From NCBI GenBank assembly GCA_016987375.1, contig PJRA01000313.1, positions 1,748,478 through 1,812,477 of the forward strand: a stretch of 64,000 nt of DNA, in the 5' to 3' direction. The DNA comes from Brachionus koreanus (taxonomy: Eukaryota; Rotifera; Eurotatoria; Ploima; Brachionidae). The notes under the pieces were generated by a model. That model ran no database searches. It was not told the origin of the DNA and saw only the letters and a list, made by a program, of their open reading frames with translations. Positions 28,151-42,405 of the stretch are shown here, piece after piece; positions within the stretch are counted from its first letter, which is position 1, and the number at the start of each line of letters is the position of its first letter. A program made the translations under genes and the position numbers.

Positions 28151-30377
28151 ATGCTATTAAGAAAGCTTATAATTTTAAGTAATGAATCAAACTAAAAAAT
28201 AAACTTAATTAGTCTAATTTTTATCTATTAAAAATTGTTCAGGTGTTTTTTTAAATATATGTAGCGCGTTGAAGAACCCATGTCGAAAAGGGTTAACGGG
28301 TAATCATTTTTACCCTCATCCAGAATCGGCGTCAAAATATATTCATTGTAGTCAGTGGGGACAAATGTTCGTTTTTGATTGTGGTAAAGGTTTAGTATGG
28401 GATAACTCAAAAAATACTTGCGAACGAAAAGATATTTTCCATTTTTTCCAAAATTTTCCGAATTCGCTGCACACAACAACTCGATTTAATTTAAATCGAC
28501 CAAATTCAGCTATTCAAGCATCTGTTGCTCCAGTAAACCCAGCAACAAGAATAATCACCAATTTACCAACACAAGGTTCTAATTTTCAAACGATTACTTC
28601 AACTACAAGAAGTCCAATTTTGCAAAACAATGCCAATATAGCTTCACAAATGTTTACTTTTCCATCTACTGTATTTGCCACAGCATTTAGACCAACAACT
28701 GCAAGACCACCGATAACAACCGCAACTATGCAATCATTCACTCAAAAAGCAATTACCAAAGCTTTTACATTAGCTCCTACGACCAGTCAAGCTACACTTG
28801 TCCAGGCTACAGCTCAATCATTAATTCCTAGTATTTCTCAAAATTCTCAATCTATTCAAGCATCGTCAGATGATTGTAAAGTGTTTTCGGTTTCAGGCTC
28901 AATGATTCCTTCAGTTAACGGCTTTTATACTAGGCTTAGCCCAGATATTATCAGAAGATCGGATAATTTTAGAATTCCAGGTCTAATTGTTCATCTTGAT
29001 AGATCACTTTGGTGTTTGACATTAGCTTTTTCGTTTACTGATTTGAATTCAATTAATAAAGAACTTATTAAATCGCAATGTGGTCCGAACGCTGATTGCT
29101 GTATGCTAATAAGCAACTCACCAGATAACTTAGATGTGACTGATCCTCAACGTGAATGGCAACTTAATTTGCTTAATTCAAAAGGAAAGAATGATAGATC
29201 AATTAAATTCAATTGTGATAATCAAAAAAAATGTCCAATAATACCATTTTGTCCACCCGAATGTCTAAAAACTGTTGATGGATGTGAAGTTTGTGAATGC
29301 GATGGAAAACCATTTTTTGATATCAGCTTGCAAAATAATGTTGCATCTGGGCAAAAAATTTTAGCTTTGGCAAATAAGAACGAAAAGCCAAAAGTTCAAG
29401 AAGCTGAAATTCACAGAAGACTTGAAATAATTACAAAGTGCAATGTAAAAGATATTTGAAATTTTTTATTCAAAAATTATTTAATTATTTATTTTAGATG
29501 GTTCAATGTCCTGAAGGATTTATTTGCGCTGAAGCTAAAAACTGTCCAACATGCAATCCACTATGCTTTCCTCCTGGAAATTTTAATATTTCAAGCGCCG
29601 TTAAATTAAAATGTCAAGATGTTACTTGTCCATCAAATTCTAAATGTTTAATTGATAAAGCTGATGAGTTATTAAAATGCATGACTGTTGAAATAATCCA
29701 ACCTACACAAAGAGAACTAGATATTCAAGCTTTAGTTCAATTTCATGATACGCAATTTGATCAAATTTCAAATCAGCAACCATTCCAATTTAGAGCTAAT
29801 AACCAGATTTTACCAATTTCTGTACCAACCACAACTACGACTACAACCACTACTACCACACCAACTACAACTACCACAACTACTACAACTACCACAACTA
29901 CCACAACTACCACAACTACTACAACTACCACAACTACTACAACTACCACAACCACTTCAACTTCTACCACTACTACTACACCAGTCACAACTACCACAGT
30001 TAAAATTAAATTGTTTTCACCAACCATGGGAGACCAGCTTTTAAGTTCGAATTTCACAATCAGAAGATGTTCGGTAAAAATAAACTTTATTTTAATAAAT
30101 TTAATCTAAATCAAAATAATTAGATGGTAAAATGTCCAGTGGGACTTGTGTGTGCTGAAGCAACAAATTGTTTAACATGTAGTCCACTATGTTTTCCACC
30201 TAATCAATTCGATTTAACAAAAGCAATAAGACCTAGTTGTGAGGTAATTTAAAAAATTTTAAATAATGCATTGATATTTTAATCTAATAAAAAAAATCTA
30301 TTTAGACTATCAATTGTCCTGGTAACTCAAAATGCTTCGCAGATATCAATGAAAACAATTTAAAATGTATTGTTTAA
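28151..30377 (+). CDS. Secreted chitin-binding (CBM14) cysteine-rich protein 2, Thr-rich
   Basis: Exon 1 (ATG 28151) encodes MLLRKLIIL and joins SVFLNICSALKNPC, a signal peptide built like that of the paralogue. The CBM14 domain follows: NPCRKG, FYPHPESASKYIHCSQWGQ, FDCGKGLVWD, TCER. A long Ser/Thr/Ala-rich linker (about residues 90-205) precedes a region with SRLWCL-like hydrophobic core and CPIIPFCPPEC...VCEC cysteines that is missing from paralogue 1. Then come the repeated units MVQCPEGFICAEAKNC and MVKCPVGLVCAEATNC, separated by a polythreonine stretch (29826-30000), and a final exon ending NNLKCIV. The threonine tracts suggest mucin-type O-glycosylation. Probable extracellular matrix or cuticle component; exact role unknown. 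Confidence 0.77.
29826..30000 (+). repeat. ACN-codon (polythreonine) microsatellite in coding sequence
   Basis: About 175 bases made almost only of ACA, ACT and ACC codons, giving near-pure threonine with a few Pro, Ser and Val. Such repeats change length readily, so allele length should vary. The antisense reading (polyvaline) is a shadow. Confidence 0.9.
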
Positions 30378-31607
30378 GTTAGAAATTGATTTTAAATTTT
30401 ATTTTTATAACTTGTTTTTAAATTATTTGTTATTATACATTTAGTTGTTTTAACCATTTTTTTATAAATAAAAGAAGTCTTTAGGGAATTTTTTTCTAAT
30501 TAAGCTATTCTATGAAAGGAAAAAAATATTGTTTTAACGTTTATTCATTATCATTTAGTAAACGAATGTAAATATAAAAATTGAATAAGATTTTCATATA
30601 TAAGAGCTATTAAAAGCCAAAACTGTCACTAGCGAGAAAAAGATATATTTAATTTACTCAGAACGAAAGAACACGTATACATATATAATTATACAAATAA
30701 AAGTGTTATCTAAAAATCTTTTAGTTAGTTGGCTATTACTAAAATCAGGATCCGGATTGAAAACAAAAATACAGTTCTTTCAAAATTTTTTTATTAATTA
30801 TTTTAAATTTACTTATTAATAATTACTTTTTGGAGCTTTTTACTGCTATTTGATGGTTTTGTCTAAACGAGATCCGAAAAAAAAATTGATTATTATACTG
30901 TTTGTCAGAATTGTTTTTCAAAAGATGCATATGAATTTAAAAAGTATAATGTAACACTAAAAAACAAATTTTGACTACTAAAAGAGAAATAAAGTTTAAA
31001 TTAAAAAATTAATAATGTTCAATTTAAAACTATTAAAATAAAAAACCTTTTTTTATTCTTGTTTGTTTTTCTTTCAATAAATTTAAATTTGTTTTTTTCT
31101 AAAATTATAATTTTTGCCTTTATGTTTATTAAGCTCTATGATCTAAAAGGGTTCAGTTTTTTTAGCCACCTTTTATGTGAGACCATGTCAAAATCTTTTT
31201 CTAAGTCAAAGAATACCTTTTAAGTTTTTGCGTTGATTAAATCAGCTGATTAAATCGACATATTCGGTGTCGGTCTTCAAAACCGAAAAATTTTTAGTCA
31301 TTTTTCAATTCCTCAAGTCAACTCAGATTTGACTTTTTCATGATCATAAAATTCAATAAGTTTTAAATTTAATTTTCTTTTTAATCTCAATTTTCTTATA
31401 TCTAATAATCACATAATAGCTGGGTGATCAGGTCTTAGGTGACCAATAAATCAGGGTATTTAGTGAATCAGACTAAGTATTTACTAGTCACATATAGCAA
31501 AAAATGCTTGGATTATTGAATATATAATTTTATCAAAAATATAATTTTTACTTTTGAATTTGCTTAATAACTAAAATTTTAGATTTACAATTTATTTAAA
31601 TAAAATA
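30378..31607. other. Intergenic, CBM14 gene 2 to WD40 pseudogene
   Basis: AT-rich convergent region. It contains the reverse-transcriptase relic at 31140-31290; the remainder shows nothing recognisable. Confidence 0.45.
31140..31290 (-). mobile_element. Decayed LINE reverse-transcriptase fragment
   Basis: On the minus strand, 31222-31165 encodes VFFDLEKDFDMVSHKRWL, matching the RT palm motif (FlDLekAFDsVxH) of non-LTR retrotransposons, with the usual alanine replaced by aspartate. Upstream sequence toward 31290 resembles the preceding gFRxxRS block but is broken by stops. A relic only. Confidence 0.6.
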
Positions 31608-32534
31608 TTACAAAATAGTACAGCCTTTTTTCCTTTGACAAATCTTTTTGTGACAATCGAAAACTATCTGTTCATTTGACCAGATTTTAATTTTGCCTGT
31701 TTGAGAACCAGTAACTAATTTTCCTGATTGCAATATTCTAAAACATGACCAAGTATCATTTGTTTCACTCGCAAGAGAAAGCATGCAAGTTCCTATTTCA
31801 ATGTTCCAAAATTTTAAAATATCATTCATATCTAAACTAACTATTTCTCCATTTATAGTCTCTTGTATATCATAAATGACATTTTTATGACCAATTAAAG
31901 TTTTTAGGCACTCTTCTGTTTCTAAATTCCACAGTTCTGATCAACTCAAGTGTTGATATTTTCCAATATTTTAAAGTAGAATCTTTAGATCCACTTAACA
32001 AATAATCATCACCAACTACACACAAACGAATAACACCATCAGTGTGACAACTAAATGCTTAACATTTGGAATATTGTTTGGAAAAAAATTATCCCAATAT
32101 TTAATTTCAATAGAATTTGCTTCTATGAAAGATAAAATAATGTAGCTGTTTTCTACAAGAGCTAAAAAACAGATTCATTTTAAAATATCTTAGATAAAAT
32201 AATTTGGAATTAACCAAATAAATACCGACTTGACTTTTACCACAAGCTAAAATAATATCTTTTTTCTTATTTAAAATAAAATATATATAGTCTTCTGGAA
32301 GATTTAGCTGCTCATTTTAAATTTAAATCTTCCCAATTTCATTTTGTTACCGAAAGATGAAATCAAAAGTTTCTCATTATCATCAAATTCTTCTATTTTT
32401 GATATACAACGGTCAAAAATTTTTCCTAAACAATACTAATATTTTAGACCAAAATAATTCATAGTTTCTCTCACGTCTCTATAATCTAAATACTTTTTCG
32501 AGAAATCGGCTTCAGATTTATTTTTCTCCTCCAT
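31608..32534 (-). pseudogene. Decayed WD40-repeat protein gene
   Basis: Minus-strand WD40 units can be read: DSTLKYWKIS, LWNLETEECLKTLIGHKN, DILKFWNIEIGTCMLSLA and SGKLVTGSQTGKIKIWS. They lie in different frames. At least two frameshifts (around 31935 and 32060) and in-frame stops (after MNYFGLKY, near 32445) interrupt the chain. The two repeat ends at 31935-31965 sit only about 10 codons apart, so part of a repeat is deleted. The N-terminal MEEKNKSEADFSKKYLD from 32534 is plausible as the original start. Repeats this similar to each other point to a member of an expanded family, now inactive. Confidence 0.65.
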
Positions 32535-34265
32535 TGAATTTAATGCATCAATTTAGCCAAGAAAAGATCAAGTAATTTAAAATCAAAAAATTCAAACTTT
32601 TAAATTCAAGGTCATTTTGGGTTTATATTTTATCTCTTTTATTTTTGCTAATCAAATTAAATTAATGTACTAATTTTTTAAATCTTTTCTCAAAGTCTTC
32701 TTAACTTTGAAAAAACATAATTTTAATTTAATCGACTTTCTTTTAAAATCGATCTACAATTCAAAAATCTTAAGAAAAAGCAAATGTCTAAAGCATTATG
32801 ATACACTGATAACCAAAATTATAGCTAAATGGTAGACCTTTTGTTTCTTATTAATTTACGAGAAATTAAATTTCAAATTAAAAATGCCAAAATTTATAAA
32901 AAAAATTTTGTTTTTAAAATTGTAATAGAGTAAGAAAAAATTTAAATTATACGCTTTATTTTTTAAATCAAAAAGATTTTTTAATATTTGAAAAAATAAA
33001 TTTTGATTATAAACTCCAATAATGATCGAGCCTAAATGTTTTAGATTATAATTAAATTAAAAATAAAGTTTAATCGTTTTGAAAAACTAGACAAGGCTAT
33101 CGTAGAGTAAATGAATTGCAATTTCAAATTAAGAGGACAAAATTTATAAAAAAAATTTCTTTTATCAAATTGTAATTGAGTAAGAAAAAATTTAAATCAG
33201 ATATTAAATATTTTATTATTACTATAATTTCAAATGCCCAAAAGCAAATTAAAATCTATTTCTAGTTAACATTCCCTGCTTTCTTTTGCTTGATGGAAAG
33301 TCAAAATTGTCTTTTTTACTTTGAACTGTAAATACGATCTAGTTATGCTGTTTCATAGAATTCAAACTTTAGGATGCCATAATTACTTAAGTGATTGTTT
33401 AATAAATTTTGTATTTCGAATAAGCTCAAGGAGATAAAATATAAGAAAATAACCAAAAAGTTTAATTTTTGAATTTCTATCCAAATAGCTCTACATATCC
33501 TTTTAAGGATTTAGATGAATGCTCTCACTGAAGTTTCATGGGGTTTAAACTTAATTGGACTTTAAAGAACGCTTAAAGTTACACCAGGAAAACGTCAATC
33601 CACTGAAGTCTTACTTTCTGTTCAGTTTTTTAACCAGTGATCTGTTACTTACTTAGATAAAATTGATAAATAAATTTAGCTGATCACTAATAAATAGCTA
33701 AAAAGACGCATAAGATAAAATTGATACTTGTTTGACACTTTCAGTTATGTCTTTAATCTCTTTTATTAAGAAGTATCCTTTGCTAAATTAAAGTGTCTGC
33801 GTGCATTACTTAATTCAAGATTTTTCAAAAATCTTTCCTACATGAACGTAATTGCTCGGTATAAACCAACATGATTTAATTTGAATAAAATTATTAATAA
33901 AAATAAATTAGCTTTTTTAAATAAATAATCTATCAATTTTATCTTTTGAAAGAGACTTAACAAAAATTGTGAATTGGATAGTTTTTTGTTTTTTGATCTA
34001 ATTTGGCTTTAAATCAAATAATGAGTTCTTATTGATTTTTCTAAAATAGTTTTTAATTGTAGGGGGTTTAAAGTTGCTTAAATTTTATTTTTTATTAACA
34101 ACTTATTTGATACATTTATCAGTAATAATTAAATTATAATTCAAATAAAATTAAACTTTATCGTTTGAGAGAAAAAACCATCTACTTGTTTTGAAAAAAT
34201 ATGGAGTATTGACATGAAAAATAAAAAGTGTTATATAAGCTTAAAATTTAACTAGTTTTCTAAAG
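32535..34265. other. Intergenic, WD40 pseudogene to carboxypeptidase
   Basis: 1.7 kb of AT-rich DNA. An imperfect direct repeat is visible: AAATTTATAAAAAAAATTT followed by TTGTAAT(A/T)GAGTAAGAAAAA occurs at about 32888 and again at 33138. No genes are supported. Confidence 0.4.
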
Positions 34266-36097
34266 ATGTCACTAAAACTAGTTATATTTTTTTTACTAAT
34301 TTCCTCTAGCCTTTGTGCAGAGGAAAAATACTCTTTCGACGGGTACAAACTAATTCGTATTACACCAAAGTCTCTCTATCATATCCAACTACTCAACTAT
34401 TGGGAAAACAGACCTGAGGTGAATAATTTGCTTTGTAATTTATTCATTGATTTTAAAAATTTTATTAGTTTGATGTGTGGAATCGTATTAAATCAATTGA
34501 AGAAACAGTCGATGTAGCCCTTTCACCGAAAGCATTCGGGCGTTATAAATCCCTATTCAAATTGATAGACCTTCCTTTCACAGTTATTAATGAAAATATT
34601 CAAAAGTAAACTTATTTTTTACAAGTAATTATATTGTATCAAATTCAAACGAGCAGACTTTTGGATCACGAACAGGAATCAATGGCTAGAAATAAAAATA
34701 CAAGAAGCATAGTAGGAAAATATGCTCGATACAGTGAAGTATTAAAAGAAAAAATTAAGAAAATTTGAATTTATTCTGTTTTGAAGATAATCAGTTTTAT
34801 TTCTAACATGGAAATTGACAATCCAGATATTGCTTCTTCTTATTCAGCTGGAAAAACATATGAAAATCGTGATCTCAAAGTTCTTGTTCTAAAAACAAGT
34901 ACTTCCCAAAAAAGTATTTGGATTGATTGTGGCATTCATTCGGTATTGATTAAAAAATAATGAGAAAAAAATTTATGCTTTTTTATTTAAGCGTGAATGG
35001 GTTTCAATATCAACTTGTGTTTGGTTTATTGACCAAGTACATTTTAGAATTTAAAAACAAAGCTTTAACTTTAAAATTTTTCTTTTTTCTAGCTAGTAAA
35101 AGATTTCAGAAATTCTGATCCTGTCGCAACAGATTTACTTAACTTTTATGAATTTCATATTTTACCATTAGGTATTTGAATATTTTGAATTTATAAAAGT
35201 ATTCGAAAATTTTTTCTTTTAAAGTAAATCCAGATGGATATGAATATAGTCACTCAACTGTAAGAACATTAAGATTTTTTTCAATATTTTTTTAATAAAC
35301 AAATTCAAGTATAGATTATGGCGAAAAAATAGACGACCAAACTCAGGTTCTAATTGTATCGGAACCGATTTAAACCGAAACTTTGGACACAAATGGATGG
35401 TTGCTGGTGCAAGGTAATTCGTCTGATACTTTTGTGAGTTTTCAAATTTTTCAAAATTAAATTAAGTTTGAATCCATGCTCAGACACCCATGCTGGTCCA
35501 ACACCTGACTCTGAAATAGAAACAAAATCAATTGAGAAAGCAATTAATGATAAACTTGGCAATTGGGATGCTTTTATCACTATTCATTCTTATGGAAATT
35601 TTTGGCAAGCACATTGCTTATTTGATTTAGTTTTTTAATTTAACTTTTAGGATGGTTCCATGGGGATGGGGATCAGCTCAAATTCCGGATTATAATGATT
35701 TATATACTGTAAGCAAAATAGGAGCTGATGCTTTGAATTCAGTTTATGGAACAAAATATTCTATAGGTTCACCTGCAAATCTATTATGTATGCTTGTTCT
35801 AATTGTTTAATTATAAATTAAAAAAATTAAATTAGACGCTGCTGCGGGAGGAAGCTTTGATTGGACTTATGCAGTTGCAAATATTAAATATTCTATTGCC
35901 CTGGAATTGAGACCAGGAAGAAATGAACCAGACTATAGTTATGGCTTTGTCTTGCCAGAAGATAGTAATTTAATTGAAATATTTATTTAAAATTTTCATT
36001 ATTAAAATTTTTAGGAGCGCCAGCTGTTGGTCAGGAAACTTATGTAGGTCTAGTGGCCATGGTTAATGCTATTCGAAATCAAAATCGCCAAAACTAA
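34266..36097 (+). CDS. Secreted M14 metallocarboxypeptidase (A/B type)
   Basis: Zinc exopeptidase that removes C-terminal residues, made as a secreted proenzyme. The signal peptide is [19 protein letters not shown], followed by an activation propeptide ([13 protein letters not shown] to INENIQ). The catalytic domain has the zinc-binding HxxE in CGIHSREW, substrate-binding DLNRNFG, third zinc ligand in TIHSYG, and the catalytic glutamate in ALELRPG. All key residues are present. About ten small introns are needed. The one between HSYGNF and MVPWGWG (35605-35650) starts with GCAAGC, a GC-AG intron; without it a stop follows. Likely a digestive enzyme; A- versus B-type specificity cannot be settled from what I can align. 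Confidence 0.87.
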
Positions 36098-36238
36098 AAA
36101 AATTATTTTATACAAATATTTAAAACTTATTAAAATTAATTTTGAGAATTAGTTTTTATTTTTGCAATAATTATTAAAAAAAATTAATTTGGTCAATAAC
36201 TACAAACGGAATTTTGAATTTAATACTGGAAAAAATAA

Positions 36239-39248
<3,010 letters not shown>

Positions 39249-39377
39249 TTTTCAAAATCTTTTAATCAAAAATTTTAAATCTAAATTTAATTAATATTAA
39301 GTAAATATGTTTTAACGCATATTAATTGTTTCAATCAAAAAAATAATAAAAATTTCTAAATTTATTAATAAAATAAA

Positions 39378-40372
39378 CTATTGAATGATTTTATCAACTA
39401 CTTCTTTAATATTTGAATAGCAAGGTGAGTCTTTAAGAGAAGTCAAAAATTCACTACCCATTTCAATACATTGTGTTAGATTTGGATCAATTGGGATGGC
39501 ACCTTATTTTAAGATTTTTTAAAAATATTTAGATATTTTTTTAATTCTTTTACCTAAAAAATTGCAGTTGGATTTTTCAGCTAAAATTTTTCCCCCTTGT
39601 TTTGTAAACAAATAAGTGCAATCTTTGCAATGAGGACATGTAAATCCGCTCATGTTTTCAATGATTCCAGTAATTGGTATACCCACTTTTCTACAAAAAG
39701 TTATTTCTCTTCTTACATCATTAACTGATAAATTCTTTTTTTTTTCAAAAATATTTAAAAATTTTTATTTTTATCAAAAATTACTTGAGGAGTTGTAACT
39801 AAAATAGCAGAATAATTGGAATAAATACTAGTTTTAATATTTTCCATTACAGCTAAATGTTCATCACTAGTGCCTGGTGGAGTATCAATTAACAAATAAT
39901 CAAGCTCACCCCAGCAAATATCAGTCATAAATTTTTTTATCATAGCTTTAATAAATATGAATTACTTAATTTTTAAGTTTTTTTTTTTAAATTACAATTT
40001 TTTTTTGGTCCTCTCCAAATAACAGCATCTGATTTTGAGTTTAATAAAAATCCAATTGAAATAATTCCCAATCGTTGTTCATTATCATAGTAAACTGGTA
40101 TCCAACCGGTTTCACTTTGATTAATTACACCATTTTCCAAGTTGAACATTTTCGGGATGCTAGGTCCGCATAAATCAACGTCTAAAACTCCAACCTAGTA
40201 CAAAATTCTTCTATTTTTTATTTAGTCCTATTTATTTAATCATTACTCTAAAGCCTTTTTCATAAAGTGCAAAAGCAAGTTGAGTTGTTACAGATGATTT
40301 GCCAACTCCTCCTTTACCAGAAAGAACCAAAAACACTTTTTTAATATTCGATGTAGTCTCGTCAACTTCCAT
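39378..40372 (-). CDS. NUBP2: Cytosolic Fe-S cluster assembly scaffold NUBP2 (Cfd1-type)
   Basis: P-loop NTPase of the NUBP/Mrp family that, with NUBP1, builds 4Fe-4S clusters for cytosolic and nuclear proteins such as DNA polymerases. Starts [20 protein letters not shown] at 40372; deviant Walker A is [10 protein letters not shown]. Next come [32 protein letters not shown] and the C-terminal FTCPHCKDC, whose CPxC cysteines bind the bridging cluster. There is no N-terminal four-cysteine ferredoxin-like segment, which separates it from NUBP1. About five exons with small introns; ends VVDKIIQ. Immediately before its ATG the minus strand reads a pyrimidine-rich acceptor ending CAATAG. Confidence 0.88.
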
Positions 40373-42405
40373 GTTATTTAACTACCTATTGAAAAAAAAA
40401 TAATTTAAAATTTTTCGATAATATGATAAAATTTAAAAATTCTTAGATTTCAAAATATCAAAAAATTTAAGTAATATCGTTTGAATAATCCATCGAAACA
40501 TACTTAACTTTTGTTTTTTTTCCTATTTAAACTAGCCCAGCTAATTATTAATACAAATTAAATATTTAATTGTTGGCATAATTATTATTTTTTCTGAATA
40601 TAAATTTAATTTTTTTAAGAATAATAAAAGATGCTTAAAATTGTAAAATTTTATTTCTATCAAAAAATATTTAAGCTTCAATTTTTAAAAAAGGGGTCTA
40701 AAAAACTATCGGTCTTTCTAGTGTTAATTTAAAATTTGATCAATTTTTTAATTTCATTTAAAATTTTAATATTTTTTGATTAACATTCATCTTTGAATTA
40801 ATGTATATAAATAATTTAATTCTTTGAGTTAATGTGCCATTAGTCAAGTAAACCAATTTTTTATTTATTTTAATTAATAGAAACACAATTAAAAGATTTT
40901 ATATTTTGATAAATTTTCATTTATTTAAATCAGTTAAAATAATAATTTTGAATTAAAGAAAATAATTTCATTTATTTGTTTCTCATAATCGTTTTTTAAT
41001 TAATTAAAACATAATCAAGATAAAAGAAAATTCGATGAATCTATGTCAGCAGTATTTAATAAAAGCTTCATTTCTCAAGAGTAACAAAATTAATAGATAA
41101 TTTTTCTAAGTCTTTAATCATTTTGTTCTTCTGATAAAAGAATCGTTAGTATTTAATTTAAAAGCTTTTTGCCTTTTTAGTTTTTTCTTTTATGTTTATC
41201 AAATTAAAATTCAAAGTTTTGTTTTATTGAAAAAAAAATTAAATCTATTTTAGCTTAAAACAATTTGGTTAAATTTTTTATTCACGTTTTTAAATTTTAA
41301 AAAGATAATGAATAAAGCTCAATTAACAAAATAATCGTATTTTTTTCATAGAGGAAGTATTATGAATGAATTAGAGATATTAAAAATTTATTTATTTTTT
41401 TTAAGAAAAATATCGAAATAATAATTATATTCTAAACTTAATTTTTTTCCCATTAATTTTAGATATTAATGGCATCCTAATTTGCTCTCCTCGTTTTATT
41501 TTCATCTTAAAGCTAAATAAGATTAATGTTAACTTAATAATTTGCTACAAAGACAAATAAAGAAGCAAATTTAAAAAAATTTAGATAATTTCTTTAAGAA
41601 ATCTCATGCTTTGTTGCTTTTATTAAATTTAGATCTGATTTTATGTGCAAATTCAAGATTTTCTCTTAGCAAAAGAAATTATCAAGTGAGCAGAGTAAAA
41701 AATAAATTTATTTTTGTTTTTGAAAAAAATGCATAGCAATAAATTTTAATCTCAAATAAATCACATGAAAATTATAATAAACTAAGTTCGTATTCATACA
41801 ACCAAGTGTTGAATTTTTTCTAATCAACAACCACGACAACATAAACTAAATATAAACGATAACAAGCAACCAAAAAATTCCCCCTTTTTTGCAATGAAAC
41901 ACACAAAAACAATAAAATGCTCTTTACATTATTTTTTTTTTGTTCAAATAAATTCATTAATAAGATAAATTTATTATTGCAAATTTAGAATGCAAATTTC
42001 AAATTGCAAAGAAATATAAAATTATAAACTAATTTTTAGATTAAGCCTCCATGCATTATAAGTGAAATTTTTTTTCTTAATTTTCAGCTAATATCTAGAC
42101 CCATTTGCCTAGCTGATAATTAACCAGCTGCGCCTTTTTTTGCTACCATAATTCATTATAAAATTTCAACACAATTTTCTCCATGACTCTCTTGATAGAG
42201 TGATTAAACAAATTTTCAAGTTTTTTCTCATTCGTTTACTAACTCAGAGACTTAATGTTTAGGAAGAAAACTCGAGTCTCCATTACACACTGAGCCAAAT
42301 AATCTTCTATAAATTATAGAAATTTAAAAAAAATTTATTTTTAAGAATTTTTTATTCAATTATTTTTTTTAATTCTAAATCGTCAAATATATAAATCGAG
42401 CGGTC
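40373..42405. other. Intergenic, divergent NUBP2 and G3BP promoters
   Basis: Two kilobases between divergent genes. A family-A-like element end (TTAACACTAGAAAGACC on the minus strand) stops at TTAA 40724-40727, with no certain partner end. The last 300 bases before G3BP are somewhat less AT-rich and may be 5' untranslated sequence or promoter. No genes are seen. Confidence 0.4.

Noticed and set aside
28269..28271. Apparent start of CBM14 protein 2 at 28269
   Set aside because: The codon there is TTG; the homologous gene structure supports a signal-peptide exon with ATG at 28151 joined by an intron.
29773..30057. Long polyvaline open frame on the minus strand
   Set aside because: Antisense shadow of the polythreonine repeat in CBM14 protein 2.
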